Assembly (NCBI RefSeq): GCF_017471675.1
Contig: NZ_JAFUSK010000037.1
Span: 1 to 64,000, forward strand
Source: Pseudobutyrivibrio sp.
GTDB lineage: Bacteria > Bacillota > Clostridia > Lachnospirales > Lachnospiraceae
Length of the DNA stretch: 64,000 nt
Direction of reading: 5' to 3'
Made by a program: the position numbers and the translations under genes. Shown here in pieces: positions 9,066 through 17,462 of this stretch. The notes beneath the pieces were generated by a model. The model was not told the origin of the DNA and made no database searches. It was given only the letters and a program-made list of their open reading frames with translations. Within the stretch, counting starts at the first letter, position 1. Each line of letters starts with the position of its first letter.

Positions 9066-9138
9066 GCTCCGATAGCTCAGTTGGTAGAGCACCTCACTCG
9101 TAATGAGGGGGTCGTCAGTTCGAGTCTGATTCGGAGCT
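9066..9138 (+). tRNA. tRNA-Thr (anticodon CGU)
   Basis: The full cloverleaf folds by eye. Acceptor GCTCCGA/TCGGAGC; D-arm GCTC/GAGC; anticodon stem CCTCA/TGAGG with loop CTCGTAA, giving anticodon CGT (reads ACG, Thr); T-arm GTCAG-TTCGAGT-CTGAT. The discriminator is T and no CCA is encoded. It is followed after only 26 nt by the potA start codon with no terminator between. Confidence 0.96.
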
Positions 9139-9164
9139 CTTTTTATATATAGGAGGAAAATCTT

Positions 9165-10232
9165 TTGGAATTTATTCAATACGACCACGTTTCAAAAAGC
9201 TACGGCAAGCAGCTGGTTCTAGATGAACTAAACCTGTATGTTAAGGAAAATTCATTTGTGACCTTACTTGGTCCATCAGGCTGTGGCAAAACAACTACAC
9301 TTAGATTATTAGGAGGCTTCGAAAAGCCTGATTCAGGTAAAATCTATCTTAACGGAAACGACATCACTGCTCTACCTGCCAATCTTCGTCCAATCAATAC
9401 GGTATTTCAAAAGTACGCTTTATTCCCACACATGACAATTGCAGAAAATATCGCCTTTGGATTAAAGATTCAAAAGAAATCCAAAGAATATATTGATGAC
9501 AAAATAAAATACGCCCTTAAGCTTGTTAACCTTGACGGCTTTGAAAAACGTTCCATCGATTCACTTTCCGGTGGACAGCAACAGCGTATAGCCATTGCAA
9601 GAGCTATTGTTAACGAACCAAAGGTTCTTCTTTTAGATGAGCCTCTAGGTGCTCTTGATTTAAAGCTCCGTCAAAGCATGCAGTACGAGCTTATGAAGAT
9701 TAAGCAGGAGCTTGGCATTACATTTATATATGTAACCCATGACCAGGAAGAAGCTCTTACTATGTCTGATACTATAGTTGTTATGAACCAGGGCTACATC
9801 CAGCAGATTGGAACTCCTGAGGATATATATAACGAGCCTGAAAACGCCTTCGTTGCTGATTTCATTGGTGAGAGCAATATTATAGAAGGAATCATGATTA
9901 AGGATGAGCTTGTTTCATTTCTTGGTGTTCAGGTTCCTTGCGTTGATAAGGGCTTTGGTACTATGAAGCCTGTAGATGTAGTTATCCGTCCAGAGGACGT
10001 TGAGCTTGGCGAACCAGGTAAAGGCTTCATGGATGGAGTTATCACTGATTGTCTATTTAAGGGAGTACACTACGAATTAGATGTTCAATGCGGACAGTAC
10101 GAATGGCTTGTACATACAACCAAGTACTTTGAAGTTGGTCAGCATGTATCCTTGAATGTTATCCCATTCAACATTCAGATTATGAACAAGCCTGAATCTG
10201 AGGACGAGGAGGTAATGAAGGAGAATGATTAA
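9165..10232 (+). CDS. potA: Spermidine/putrescine ABC transporter ATP-binding protein
   Basis: Energises polyamine import with PotBCD. At 355 aa it has Walker [10 protein letters not shown] (36-44), ABC signature LSGGQQQR (about 134-141), Walker B VLLLDEP and an H-loop VTHDQ, then a TOBE domain over the last 90 residues. The start is TTG 9165 with AGGAGG 8 nt upstream; there is no alternative ATG. It is first of potABCD and probably shares its transcript with tRNA-Thr. Confidence 0.95.
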   Translation: MEFIQYDHVSKSYGKQLVLDELNLYVKENSFVTLLGPSGCGKTTTLRLLGGFEKPDSGKIYLNGNDITALPANLRPINTVFQKYALFPHMTIAENIAFGLKIQKKSKEYIDDKIKYALKLVNLDGFEKRSIDSLSGGQQQRIAIARAIVNEPKVLLLDEPLGALDLKLRQSMQYELMKIKQELGITFIYVTHDQEEALTMSDTIVVMNQGYIQQIGTPEDIYNEPENAFVADFIGESNIIEGIMIKDELVSFLGVQVPCVDKGFGTMKPVDVVIRPEDVELGEPGKGFMDGVITDCLFKGVHYELDVQCGQYEWLVHTTKYFEVGQHVSLNVIPFNIQIMNKPESEDEEVMKEND

Positions 10233-11052
10233 TAGGCTTCGCACCAGCTTCCTGGCTATGCCATATGCCATTTGGGTATTAATTTGTACTATCCTTCCAT
10301 TATTTTATATCCTTGGATATGCAATTAATACAGGTGACGGAAGCTTTACACTTTCCAATTTAATTGCAATTACAGACCCAGTCCACCTAAAATCACTTGG
10401 TCTGTCTATTCAGATTGCACTTATTACAACCATTATATGCCTTATTTTAGCCTACCCTGTTGCCTTGATTTTGCACAACCTTAAGATTTCCAACAAGGGT
10501 TTTATTGTATTTTTATTCATCCTTCCAATGTGGATGAATTTTATGCTTCGAATACTTGCCTGGCAGAACATATTATCAAATAACGGAATCCTTAACAGTA
10601 TACTTTCAGCACTTGGTCTTCCTACCATTCATATTCTGTATACAAAGGCTGCTGTTATACTTGGTATGGTTTATGATTTTTTACCTTATATGATTTTGCC
10701 AATCTACAATTCCTTGTCAAAGATTAACGATGAGGTTATAGAAGCAGCCTCTGACTTAGGTTCAAGCTGGCTTAACACCTTTTTTAAGATTACTCTTCCA
10801 CTTTCTAAGGACGGTATTATTTCTGGCATTATTATGGTATTTGTGCCTGCACTTTCATCCTTTGTTGTATCTAACCTGCTTGGAGGAGGTAAGGTACTTC
10901 TTATTGGTAATGTTATTGAGCAGGAATTTACACTTGCCAGAAACTGGAACTTAGGCTCAGGCCTTTCAATTATACTTATGCTATTCGTCCTTGCTTCAAT
11001 GAGCATTATGAATAAGGTGGATGATTCTGAAAATGGAGGTATGCTTATATGA
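10225..11052 (+). CDS. potB: Spermidine/putrescine ABC transporter permease PotB
   Basis: Integral membrane permease of the polyamine importer, 275 aa with about six hydrophobic helices. The EAA coupling motif reads [20 protein letters not shown]. The ATG at 10225 overlaps the end of potA by 8 bp; GAGGAGG lies upstream within potA. Its stop overlaps the potC start (ATGA), consistent with translational coupling. Confidence 0.93.
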   Translation: MINRLRTSFLAMPYAIWVLICTILPLFYILGYAINTGDGSFTLSNLIAITDPVHLKSLGLSIQIALITTIICLILAYPVALILHNLKISNKGFIVFLFILPMWMNFMLRILAWQNILSNNGILNSILSALGLPTIHILYTKAAVILGMVYDFLPYMILPIYNSLSKINDEVIEAASDLGSSWLNTFFKITLPLSKDGIISGIIMVFVPALSSFVVSNLLGGGKVLLIGNVIEQEFTLARNWNLGSGLSIILMLFVLASMSIMNKVDDSENGGMLI

Positions 11053-11834
11053 AAAAATTTAAAAAAGGCGCCTCTTATACTTACCTTGGCTTAATATTTT
11101 TGTTTTTGTATGCTCCAATCCTGGTGCTTATAGTTTTATCCTTTAATAATTCTATGTCACGTACTGTTTGGGGCGGCTTCACACTTCAATGGTACCTGAA
11201 TCTGCCTAGCAACGATACTATTATGGATGCCCTTTTTACAACCCTTCGTATCACTCTTAGTTCAAGTATACTTGCAACTATTCTAGGTACATCTGCTGCC
11301 ATTGGTATTAACCGCATGAAAAAGCATCATGCTGCCATTATGCTTGGTGCCACTAATATACCGCTTTTAAATGCGGATATTGTTACAGGTATTTCTCTAA
11401 TGCTTCTTTTTACCAGATTTACTTCCCTAGGAGAATTTTCTGTAGTTTTGGCTCATATAGCATTTTCAGTGCCTTATGTAATATTTAATGTGCTACCACG
11501 TCTTCAATCTATGTCAGACGCCTGTATAGAGGCAGCCATGGATTTAGGGGCATCACCAGCTTATGCCTTTTACAAGGTTATCCTTCCTGAGATATTCCCT
11601 GGCGTTTTATCAGGATTTTTGATGGCATTTACTATGTCACTTGATGATTTTACCATCACATATTTCACCAAGGGTGCCGGTGTAAACACCCTCTCCACTA
11701 TGCTTTATACAGAGTTGAGAAAGGGAATTCAGCCAGAGCTTTATGCTCTTTCTACTCTTTTGTTTTTGCTTGCATTCATTATGCTTATTGCAACAAACTT
11801 TAAGGGAATGAACAAGAAGGAGGTTGTAAGATAA
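11049..11834 (+). CDS. potC: Spermidine/putrescine ABC transporter permease PotC
   Basis: Second permease of the polyamine importer, 261 aa with six predicted helices. The EAA loop is EAAMDLGASPAYAFYKVILP, followed by a SLDDFTITYF segment typical of PotC. It overlaps potB by 4 bp, and its stop shares one base with the potD start (TAATG). Confidence 0.94.
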   Translation: MKKFKKGASYTYLGLIFLFLYAPILVLIVLSFNNSMSRTVWGGFTLQWYLNLPSNDTIMDALFTTLRITLSSSILATILGTSAAIGINRMKKHHAAIMLGATNIPLLNADIVTGISLMLLFTRFTSLGEFSVVLAHIAFSVPYVIFNVLPRLQSMSDACIEAAMDLGASPAYAFYKVILPEIFPGVLSGFLMAFTMSLDDFTITYFTKGAGVNTLSTMLYTELRKGIQPELYALSTLLFLLAFIMLIATNFKGMNKKEVVR

Positions 11835-12901
11835 TGAAAAAGAAATTATATTCATTAATCAGCATTTTTTGTCTTACTCTTACAAGCTGCTTTTCATTCA
11901 CAGCCTGCGGTAATGATGCAGAAAGTGCCGATACTTTGGTAGTATTGAACTACGGCAAATATATTGAAGCAGATGTACTCAAACGCTTCCAAAAAGAAAC
12001 AGGTATCACCGTTAAATACGAAGAGTATGAATCAGTTGAAGATATGTATGCTAAATACAAAGCTGGCTCAATTAATTACGATGTTATCTGCACCTCAGAT
12101 TACATGATAGAAACCCTTCGAAAAGAAGGTGAGCTAATTCCAATTGATTACAATTCATTACAGAATTATAAAAATGTCGACCCTGCAATTATAGAAGCCT
12201 CTGCCTCTTTTGATCCTAATCACAAGTATACAGTTCCTTACTTCTATGGTACTGTGGGAATTCTCTATAATACTGAAAAGGTGGATGAAGAAACTGTAAG
12301 CTCCTGGAACTGTCTATGGAATCCTGAATACAAAAATCAAATCGTAATGATTAACTCTCAAAGAGATGCATTCATGGTTCCACTTAAAATGTTAGGATAT
12401 GATATCAACACTACAGATACAGCCCAGTTAGACAAAGCGTTCGACATGCTCTGTGATGAAAAGAAGTATGTATACGCATATCTTATGGATGAAACATACG
12501 AATGTATGGTTTCCGAAGACGCAGCTATGGCTGTCTGCTATTCTGGCGAAGCCGCTATGGGCATGGAATATAATGACAAGCTTGCATACGTAGTTCCTAA
12601 GGAAGGTGGCAATCTATGGGTTGATTCATGGTTTGTACCTCGCACCTGTAAACATTATGATGCTGCCATGAAATGGATAGATTTCATGTGTGAGGAAGAG
12701 GCAGCTACCCAAAACTTTGAATATGTTTGGTATGCTACCCCCAACCTAACTGTTGCAGCAGGCATGGATGATGAAACACTTGCCGATGAAACAGTATTTC
12801 CTACCAAGGAAACACTTTCTAGGTGTGACATCTACTCTGCCTACGATGATAAAACATTAGATTACACCACCACACTGTGGAAAAAGCTTAAAGCTTACTA
12901 A
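11834..12901 (+). CDS. potD: Polyamine-binding lipoprotein PotD
   Basis: Extracytoplasmic substrate-binding protein of the polyamine ABC importer. The lipoprotein signal runs MKKKLYSLISIF... to Cys25 in FTACG (Cys19 in LTSC is a second candidate). The mature part is a type 2 periplasmic-binding fold, with 'LNYGKYIEADVLKRF' at the start and WVDSWFVP near residue 258. Last gene of potABCD. Its stop codon overlaps that of the convergent DUF5688 gene by 4 bp, so no terminator can lie between them. Confidence 0.94.
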   Translation: MKKKLYSLISIFCLTLTSCFSFTACGNDAESADTLVVLNYGKYIEADVLKRFQKETGITVKYEEYESVEDMYAKYKAGSINYDVICTSDYMIETLRKEGELIPIDYNSLQNYKNVDPAIIEASASFDPNHKYTVPYFYGTVGILYNTEKVDEETVSSWNCLWNPEYKNQIVMINSQRDAFMVPLKMLGYDINTTDTAQLDKAFDMLCDEKKYVYAYLMDETYECMVSEDAAMAVCYSGEAAMGMEYNDKLAYVVPKEGGNLWVDSWFVPRTCKHYDAAMKWIDFMCEEEAATQNFEYVWYATPNLTVAAGMDDETLADETVFPTKETLSRCDIYSAYDDKTLDYTTTLWKKLKAY

Positions 12902-13542
12902 TTAGCATAGCTTAACACATTAGTTTCTTTAGAATAATAATAAAGGTTGCTAGATAATACCTCATCCTCAGGGATATTTGTTCTGTTAACATGATCAATC
13001 ATTTCTCTAAGGCTTGCAGTATCAATCTCGCAACCTTTTATTGATTTTACAACGATTATCTCATGTATTGAGCATGGAATAATATATATGTCCGACTTAA
13101 GCTTTGCTGCAATAGCCTTCAACAAATCCTTATATAACAATACCGCTGCTCCATAATAGCTTATGCTATTACTTACAACATACAAAGGTATCTCGCTCTC
13201 CTCCTTCTTACTAATCTCAAACAGGCTGAAATCCCCCATATATTCCTTGATTGTAGAAAAAATTCCTCTAATTTTAACACCCATAATTCTTTGAGTATTA
13301 TCACTTGCAGCAAGCATAAGATCCGATGGATTAGTTTCCCATAATTTAGCCTGAGCATTTGTAATAAGCACTGCTTTCTTTTCTTTACTATCCACAGTCT
13401 CAGGAATAATACGGTAGAACACAATAGCAAGATCTAAGTAATTAACATAAGGCACAGTGGATAGAAGCTCCTTATTCCTATCATGATTAATCACCTTGTA
13501 AACTATATAGTCCTTAACATTATTAAATTGTTCATTTGCCAT
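12898..13542 (-). CDS. DUF5688 family protein
   Basis: Conserved Lachnospiraceae protein of unknown function. The recognisable core is the C-terminal half: LYVVSN, then a GAAVLLYKDLLK segment, 'IYIIPCSIHEIIVV' and a closing LSSNLYYYS. The longer reading from 13599 is rejected because that ATG lies inside the recN terminator hairpin; ATG 13542 (MANEQFNNVKDY, 214 aa) is preferred although its ribosome binding site is weak. DUF5688 genes are often phage- or mobile-associated in this family, but nothing mobile is seen here. Confidence 0.8.
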   Translation of the reverse strand: MANEQFNNVKDYIVYKVINHDRNKELLSTVPYVNYLDLAIVFYRIIPETVDSKEKKAVLITNAQAKLWETNPSDLMLAASDNTQRIMGVKIRGIFSTIKEYMGDFSLFEISKKEESEIPLYVVSNSISYYGAAVLLYKDLLKAIAAKLKSDIYIIPCSIHEIIVVKSIKGCEIDTASLREMIDHVNRTNIPEDEVLSSNLYYYSKETNVLSYAN

Positions 13543-13576
13543 AATAATAAATAGGCTTATTGGAAAAATAACGACG

Positions 13577-13605
13577 AAAAAGAATCCGCATGTTTCCATG
13601 CGGAT
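13577..13605 (-). terminator. Intrinsic terminator after recN
   Basis: Perfect 9-bp stem ATCCGCATG/CATGCGGAT closed by a GAAA tetraloop, followed by TTCTTTTT on the minus strand. It ends the long asp23-to-recN transcript. Confidence 0.92.
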
Positions 13606-13633
13606 ATAAATATAACAGGTGTTATAAAAATAG

Positions 13634-15313
13634 TCAAGATTGATTTTTATACTTTTTTGCTAACTCTAACATTTCTTTTGCATTTGTAAGCACTGCCTCT
13701 GTGATTGCACTACCCCCAAGCATTCTTGCAAGCTCGTAGGCAGTTTCATCATCATAAAGCTTCTTAATTCCAGAAATAGTATGACCGTTAGCTACGCTTT
13801 TTTCAATTAAGAAATGTGTATCAGCCATAGCTGCAATTTGAGGTAAGTGTGTAATACATATAACCTGATGACTATCTGCAACAGTAGAGAGCTTTTCAGA
13901 AACAGCCTGAGCCGTTCTTCCAGAAATACCTGCATCTATTTCATCAAAAATAAGTGTATCAATACCACCCTTTGAAGCAAGAACCGTCTTTATAGCAAGC
14001 ATAATACGGCTCATTTCACCACCTGATGCAATGTCCTTAAGAGGTCTAAGTGGCTCACCAGGATTGGTACAAATTACAAATTCACCTTCATCAAAACCAT
14101 CTGCAGTAAAATAGTCTAATCTTTTTAGCTCTACATCAAACTCGCTGTTAAGGAAGTTTAAATCACTCATTGCTTCCTTCATTTTTTCAGAAAGCTCTTT
14201 AGCTTTTTTCTTTCTAATATCAGAAAGCTTACAGCAAAGATTTTCAAGCTCCTTTGTAGCCTTATCTACATTAGCCTTAAGCTCACTTAAATATTCGTCA
14301 AAGGATTCGTATTTTGCTTTCTTTTCCTGACGGTCAGCAAGCTCTTCTAAAATAATCTCAATAGTGGCGCCATATTTGTCCTTTAGACGATTGATTTCGT
14401 TAAGTCTAAGCTCCACTTCATTAAATCTGCCTGCGTCAAAGGAAGCATCAGCCATATAGCTAGACAACTCTCTATTAAAATCAGATATTATGCTATCTGC
14501 ATCATTAAGCATAGATAAAAACTCTGATGCTCTATCATCTATGGACTCAATGTATCGTATATCCGATATAGCAGAGCTTATAGCATCAGAAACCCCACCA
14601 TCTCCTGCCATGGCTTCATGTGCTCTGCCAAAATATTCCATAGTGCGGCTAAAATTAGAAAGACGCTTATATTCATCCTCTAACTCTTCATCCTCCCCTG
14701 GTCTTAAATTAGCAGATTCAATCTCATTTATTTCATGTTCAAGAAGAACAATCTCTCGCTCCTTAGATATATCACTCTTCTTAGCATCCTCAAGCTCCGC
14801 TTTCAGTGCTTTGTACTGCTTATAGCCTGCAGATACCTGATTCTTAAGGTCTCCTATTTCATCCTTAGCATACTCATCCAAAAGCTCCATGTGTCGCTTT
14901 GTATTAAGCAAAGACTGATGTTCCTTCTGACCATATATATCAAGAAGCAGAGCCCCCACTTCTTTCATTTTGGCAGCTGGCACCTGCTCACCATTAATCT
15001 TACCAACACTTCTAGTGTCTGTAATACGACGGCTCATTATTACCTCATCATCGTATGGTTCAACATCCAGCTCTCTTAAAGCTTCCTTTGTAGCCTCATC
15101 ATCAACAAGAAAAACCGCCTCAACAAAAGCTTCTGAATCAGCATCTCTAAGAAAATCCTTAGATGCCTTATCTCCAAGACTTAAATGTAGAGCTCCTAAA
15201 ATAATAGATTTACCTGCTCCGGTTTCACCGGATAAGATATTGAGCCCCTTTGAAAACACTATCTCCTCTTCATCAATAAGGGCCAAGTTTTTGACATGCA
15301 AACTTGCTAGCAT
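13634..15313 (-). CDS. recN: DNA repair protein RecN
   Basis: SMC-like ATPase acting in double-strand-break repair. It has Walker A GETGAGKS (29-36), a long central coiled coil (about 150-390), signature ASGGEMSR and Walker B LIFDEIDAG. Start 15313 (MLASLHVKNLALIDE, 559 aa) is preferred over the longer frame to 15343 because AAGGAG lies 6 nt upstream. It is last in the transcript after argR, as in many Firmicutes (argR-recN linkage). Confidence 0.95.
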   Translation of the reverse strand: MLASLHVKNLALIDEEEIVFSKGLNILSGETGAGKSIILGALHLSLGDKASKDFLRDADSEAFVEAVFLVDDEATKEALRELDVEPYDDEVIMSRRITDTRSVGKINGEQVPAAKMKEVGALLLDIYGQKEHQSLLNTKRHMELLDEYAKDEIGDLKNQVSAGYKQYKALKAELEDAKKSDISKEREIVLLEHEINEIESANLRPGEDEELEDEYKRLSNFSRTMEYFGRAHEAMAGDGGVSDAISSAISDIRYIESIDDRASEFLSMLNDADSIISDFNRELSSYMADASFDAGRFNEVELRLNEINRLKDKYGATIEIILEELADRQEKKAKYESFDEYLSELKANVDKATKELENLCCKLSDIRKKKAKELSEKMKEAMSDLNFLNSEFDVELKRLDYFTADGFDEGEFVICTNPGEPLRPLKDIASGGEMSRIMLAIKTVLASKGGIDTLIFDEIDAGISGRTAQAVSEKLSTVADSHQVICITHLPQIAAMADTHFLIEKSVANGHTISGIKKLYDDETAYELARMLGGSAITEAVLTNAKEMLELAKKYKNQS

Positions 15314-15362
15314 TTTATTCTCCTTTTCCGCCCGACTTACCAAAATAAAAGGATACTTGCAC

Positions 15363-15818
15363 TTACCTTTTCTCTATAACCTTCTTTAATTTCCCCATTA
15401 AAGAAACGGTGTCATCTAAGCTTCTGATGGCACACATTATTGTGTCATCACCTGCAATAGAACCAACTATCTCTGGAAAATCCATGTGGTCTAGTGCTGC
15501 CGCCACAGCCATAGCCATACCAGAAACAGTTTTAACAACCAATATATTACCAGCATTATCCATAGAAATAAAACCATCTAAGAAAATGCGGATATATTTC
15601 TCATTCATATCATCATCCGTAGACCTATATGCAACATAGCGAAGCTTACCTTCACCATCTGCAATCTTTGTAAGCTTCATCTCACGGATATCTCTCGAAA
15701 CAGTAGCCTGGGTTGCATTAAAGCCTGCTTCTTCAAGCCTGGCTGTAAGCTCCTCCTGGGTGCCTATTTCGTTTTTAACTATCAACTCTAAAATTTTAGC
15801 TTGTCTTTCAACCTTCAT
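15363..15818 (-). CDS. argR: Arginine repressor ArgR
   Basis: Arginine-responsive hexameric repressor, 151 aa. The winged helix at residues 1-70 contains ATQATVSRDIREM as recognition helix. The C-terminal oligomerisation/arginine-binding domain contains GSIAGDDTIM (about 122-131). It abuts nadK with no gap and precedes recN by 49 nt. Likely targets in this window are the ARG-box-like sites between argC and argG. Confidence 0.96.
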   Translation of the reverse strand: MKVERQAKILELIVKNEIGTQEELTARLEEAGFNATQATVSRDIREMKLTKIADGEGKLRYVAYRSTDDDMNEKYIRIFLDGFISMDNAGNILVVKTVSGMAMAVAAALDHMDFPEIVGSIAGDDTIMCAIRSLDDTVSLMGKLKKVIEKR

Positions 15819-16664
15819 TTAAATCTCCTGCATTCTTGCTCTAATTCTTTCAAGGAAATTAACATTCTCCAACATAACCATATTGGAGGTTGATTTAGAT
15901 TTATATATTTTTAATACTTTGTCTTTTCCTAGTGTCTGACGATAGGTTCCATCATAAATAATGTTAGCCTTAGGCTCATCCTCTTCGTGACGAGCACTAA
16001 CTGTCACCTCTACCTCATCTGTAGAAGCAAGAATAATACTTCTGGAATTAAGGGTGTGAGGATTGATAGGTGTAAGTATAATGCAATCTGCATGAGGACT
16101 GACAATAGGTCCATTTGCAGATAGATTATAAGCGGTAGAGCCTGTAGGTGTAGCTACGATCAGCCCGTCACAATTGTGAGAATAAAGCTGAATACCATTA
16201 ACCTTAACAGTAAGATTAAGCACATATAATCCTGCCGCATCAGAAGCTACCACTATATCATTAAGTGCTCTGTAGTGATTTTCATGATCTGTATTTAAAT
16301 CACCCTCAAGCATCATTCGCTCATCTAATTTATAATTGTCGCTAAGAAGCTGATCTAGACAGTGCTCTACATTATCAACTGTCATATCACACAAATATCC
16401 TAAGTGCCCACAATTAAGACCAACTATAGGAACCTTACGATTTGTAACATTTTGGGCAACCCTAACAACAGTGCCATCACCACCAACAGTAATAATACAT
16501 TCGATATCATCAGCCACAGTAACCTGAGTTTCAGAGCTATCGGGGCAGGTATCTAAATCAAGTATGCACATACCACCATGGGCTGTAATGTAGTCTCTGA
16601 TGATATTAATATATTTTTCATGTAAATCACTAAAAGATCTTGCAACAATTAAAAAGTTTTTCAT
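15819..16664 (-). CDS. nadK: NAD kinase
   Basis: Phosphorylates NAD to NADP. The GGDGT motif lies at residues 61-65, followed by GLNCGHLGYL. The usual NE motif reads LND (about 131) here, a conservative change. The C-terminal beta domain has TPTGSTAYNLSANGPIV. At 281 aa it is typical. It shares its first base region with the end of tlyA (1-bp overlap), giving the common order tlyA-nadK-argR-recN. Confidence 0.95.
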   Translation of the reverse strand: MKNFLIVARSFSDLHEKYINIIRDYITAHGGMCILDLDTCPDSSETQVTVADDIECIITVGGDGTVVRVAQNVTNRKVPIVGLNCGHLGYLCDMTVDNVEHCLDQLLSDNYKLDERMMLEGDLNTDHENHYRALNDIVVASDAAGLYVLNLTVKVNGIQLYSHNCDGLIVATPTGSTAYNLSANGPIVSPHADCIILTPINPHTLNSRSIILASTDEVEVTVSARHEEDEPKANIIYDGTYRQTLGKDKVLKIYKSKSTSNMVMLENVNFLERIRARMQEI

Positions 16665-17461
16665 TATTTGTCTAAGCTGTTATGTGCCATCTTAACTGTA
16701 GCAGACACATCAATTGCTTCCCCCTGTTTTTCCTTAGTAGCAATGTGTATAAGATATTCGATATTACCTTCTGGTCCCTTGATTGGTGAAAACTCAAGGT
16801 GTAAAACATAAAAACCTATTTCTCTAACAAAATCAATTACTGTATTAATTACTTCCTCATGGACAGCAGGGTCTCTAACAACACCCTTCTTGCCCACCTT
16901 TTCTCTGCCTGCTTCAAATTGAGGCTTAATAAGGCAAACCATTTCAGCATCATCCTTTAAAAGTGCCTTGGCAGGGCCTAAAACCTTTGTAAGGCTGATA
17001 AACGAAACATCTACAGATGCAAAATCAAGCTGCTCTCCTATATCATCAACAGTGACATAACGTATGTTAGTCTTTTCCATGCAGACAACCCTAGGGTCCT
17101 GACGAAGCTTCCAGGCAAACTGTCCATAACCTACATCTACGGAAAATACCTTAGTTGCTCCGTTTTGAAGCATACAATCGGTAAAGCCTCCGGTTGATGC
17201 TCCAATATCCATGCACACTTTATTCTCAAGGCTTATGTTAAAATGTGTCATAGCTTTTTCTAATTTAAGTCCTCCACGGCTAACATATTTAAGCTGTTGA
17301 CCATGAATCTCTATTGGGGCATCCACATCGATTTTGGTGCCAGCTTTGTCCTCACGGTTTCCCTTAACGAAGACATTGCCTTCCATAATCATTGTTTTTG
17401 CCTTTTCTCTAGAAGGCGCAAGCCCTCTATCTACTAAAACTACATCAAGTCTTTCTTTCAT
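16664..17461 (-). CDS. tlyA: TlyA family rRNA 2'-O-methyltransferase
   Basis: S4 RNA-binding domain (about 1-65) fused to an FtsJ-like methyltransferase with the SAM motif DIGASTGGFTD (about 82-92). The family methylates 16S/23S rRNA ribose; the old 'hemolysin' label is historical. 265 aa. It follows dxs by one nucleotide. Confidence 0.93.
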   Translation of the reverse strand: MKERLDVVLVDRGLAPSREKAKTMIMEGNVFVKGNREDKAGTKIDVDAPIEIHGQQLKYVSRGGLKLEKAMTHFNISLENKVCMDIGASTGGFTDCMLQNGATKVFSVDVGYGQFAWKLRQDPRVVCMEKTNIRYVTVDDIGEQLDFASVDVSFISLTKVLGPAKALLKDDAEMVCLIKPQFEAGREKVGKKGVVRDPAVHEEVINTVIDFVREIGFYVLHLEFSPIKGPEGNIEYLIHIATKEKQGEAIDVSATVKMAHNSLDK

Positions 17462-17462
17462 A

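Noticed and set aside
9139-9164. Terminator between tRNA-Thr and potA
   Set aside because: A T5 run follows the tRNA acceptor stem, but the sequence has no separate hairpin; the acceptor stem pairing belongs to the tRNA fold.
13543-13599. Longer DUF5688 N-terminus starting at 13599
   Set aside because: The ATG is part of the recN terminator hairpin and the extra residues do not resemble the family.
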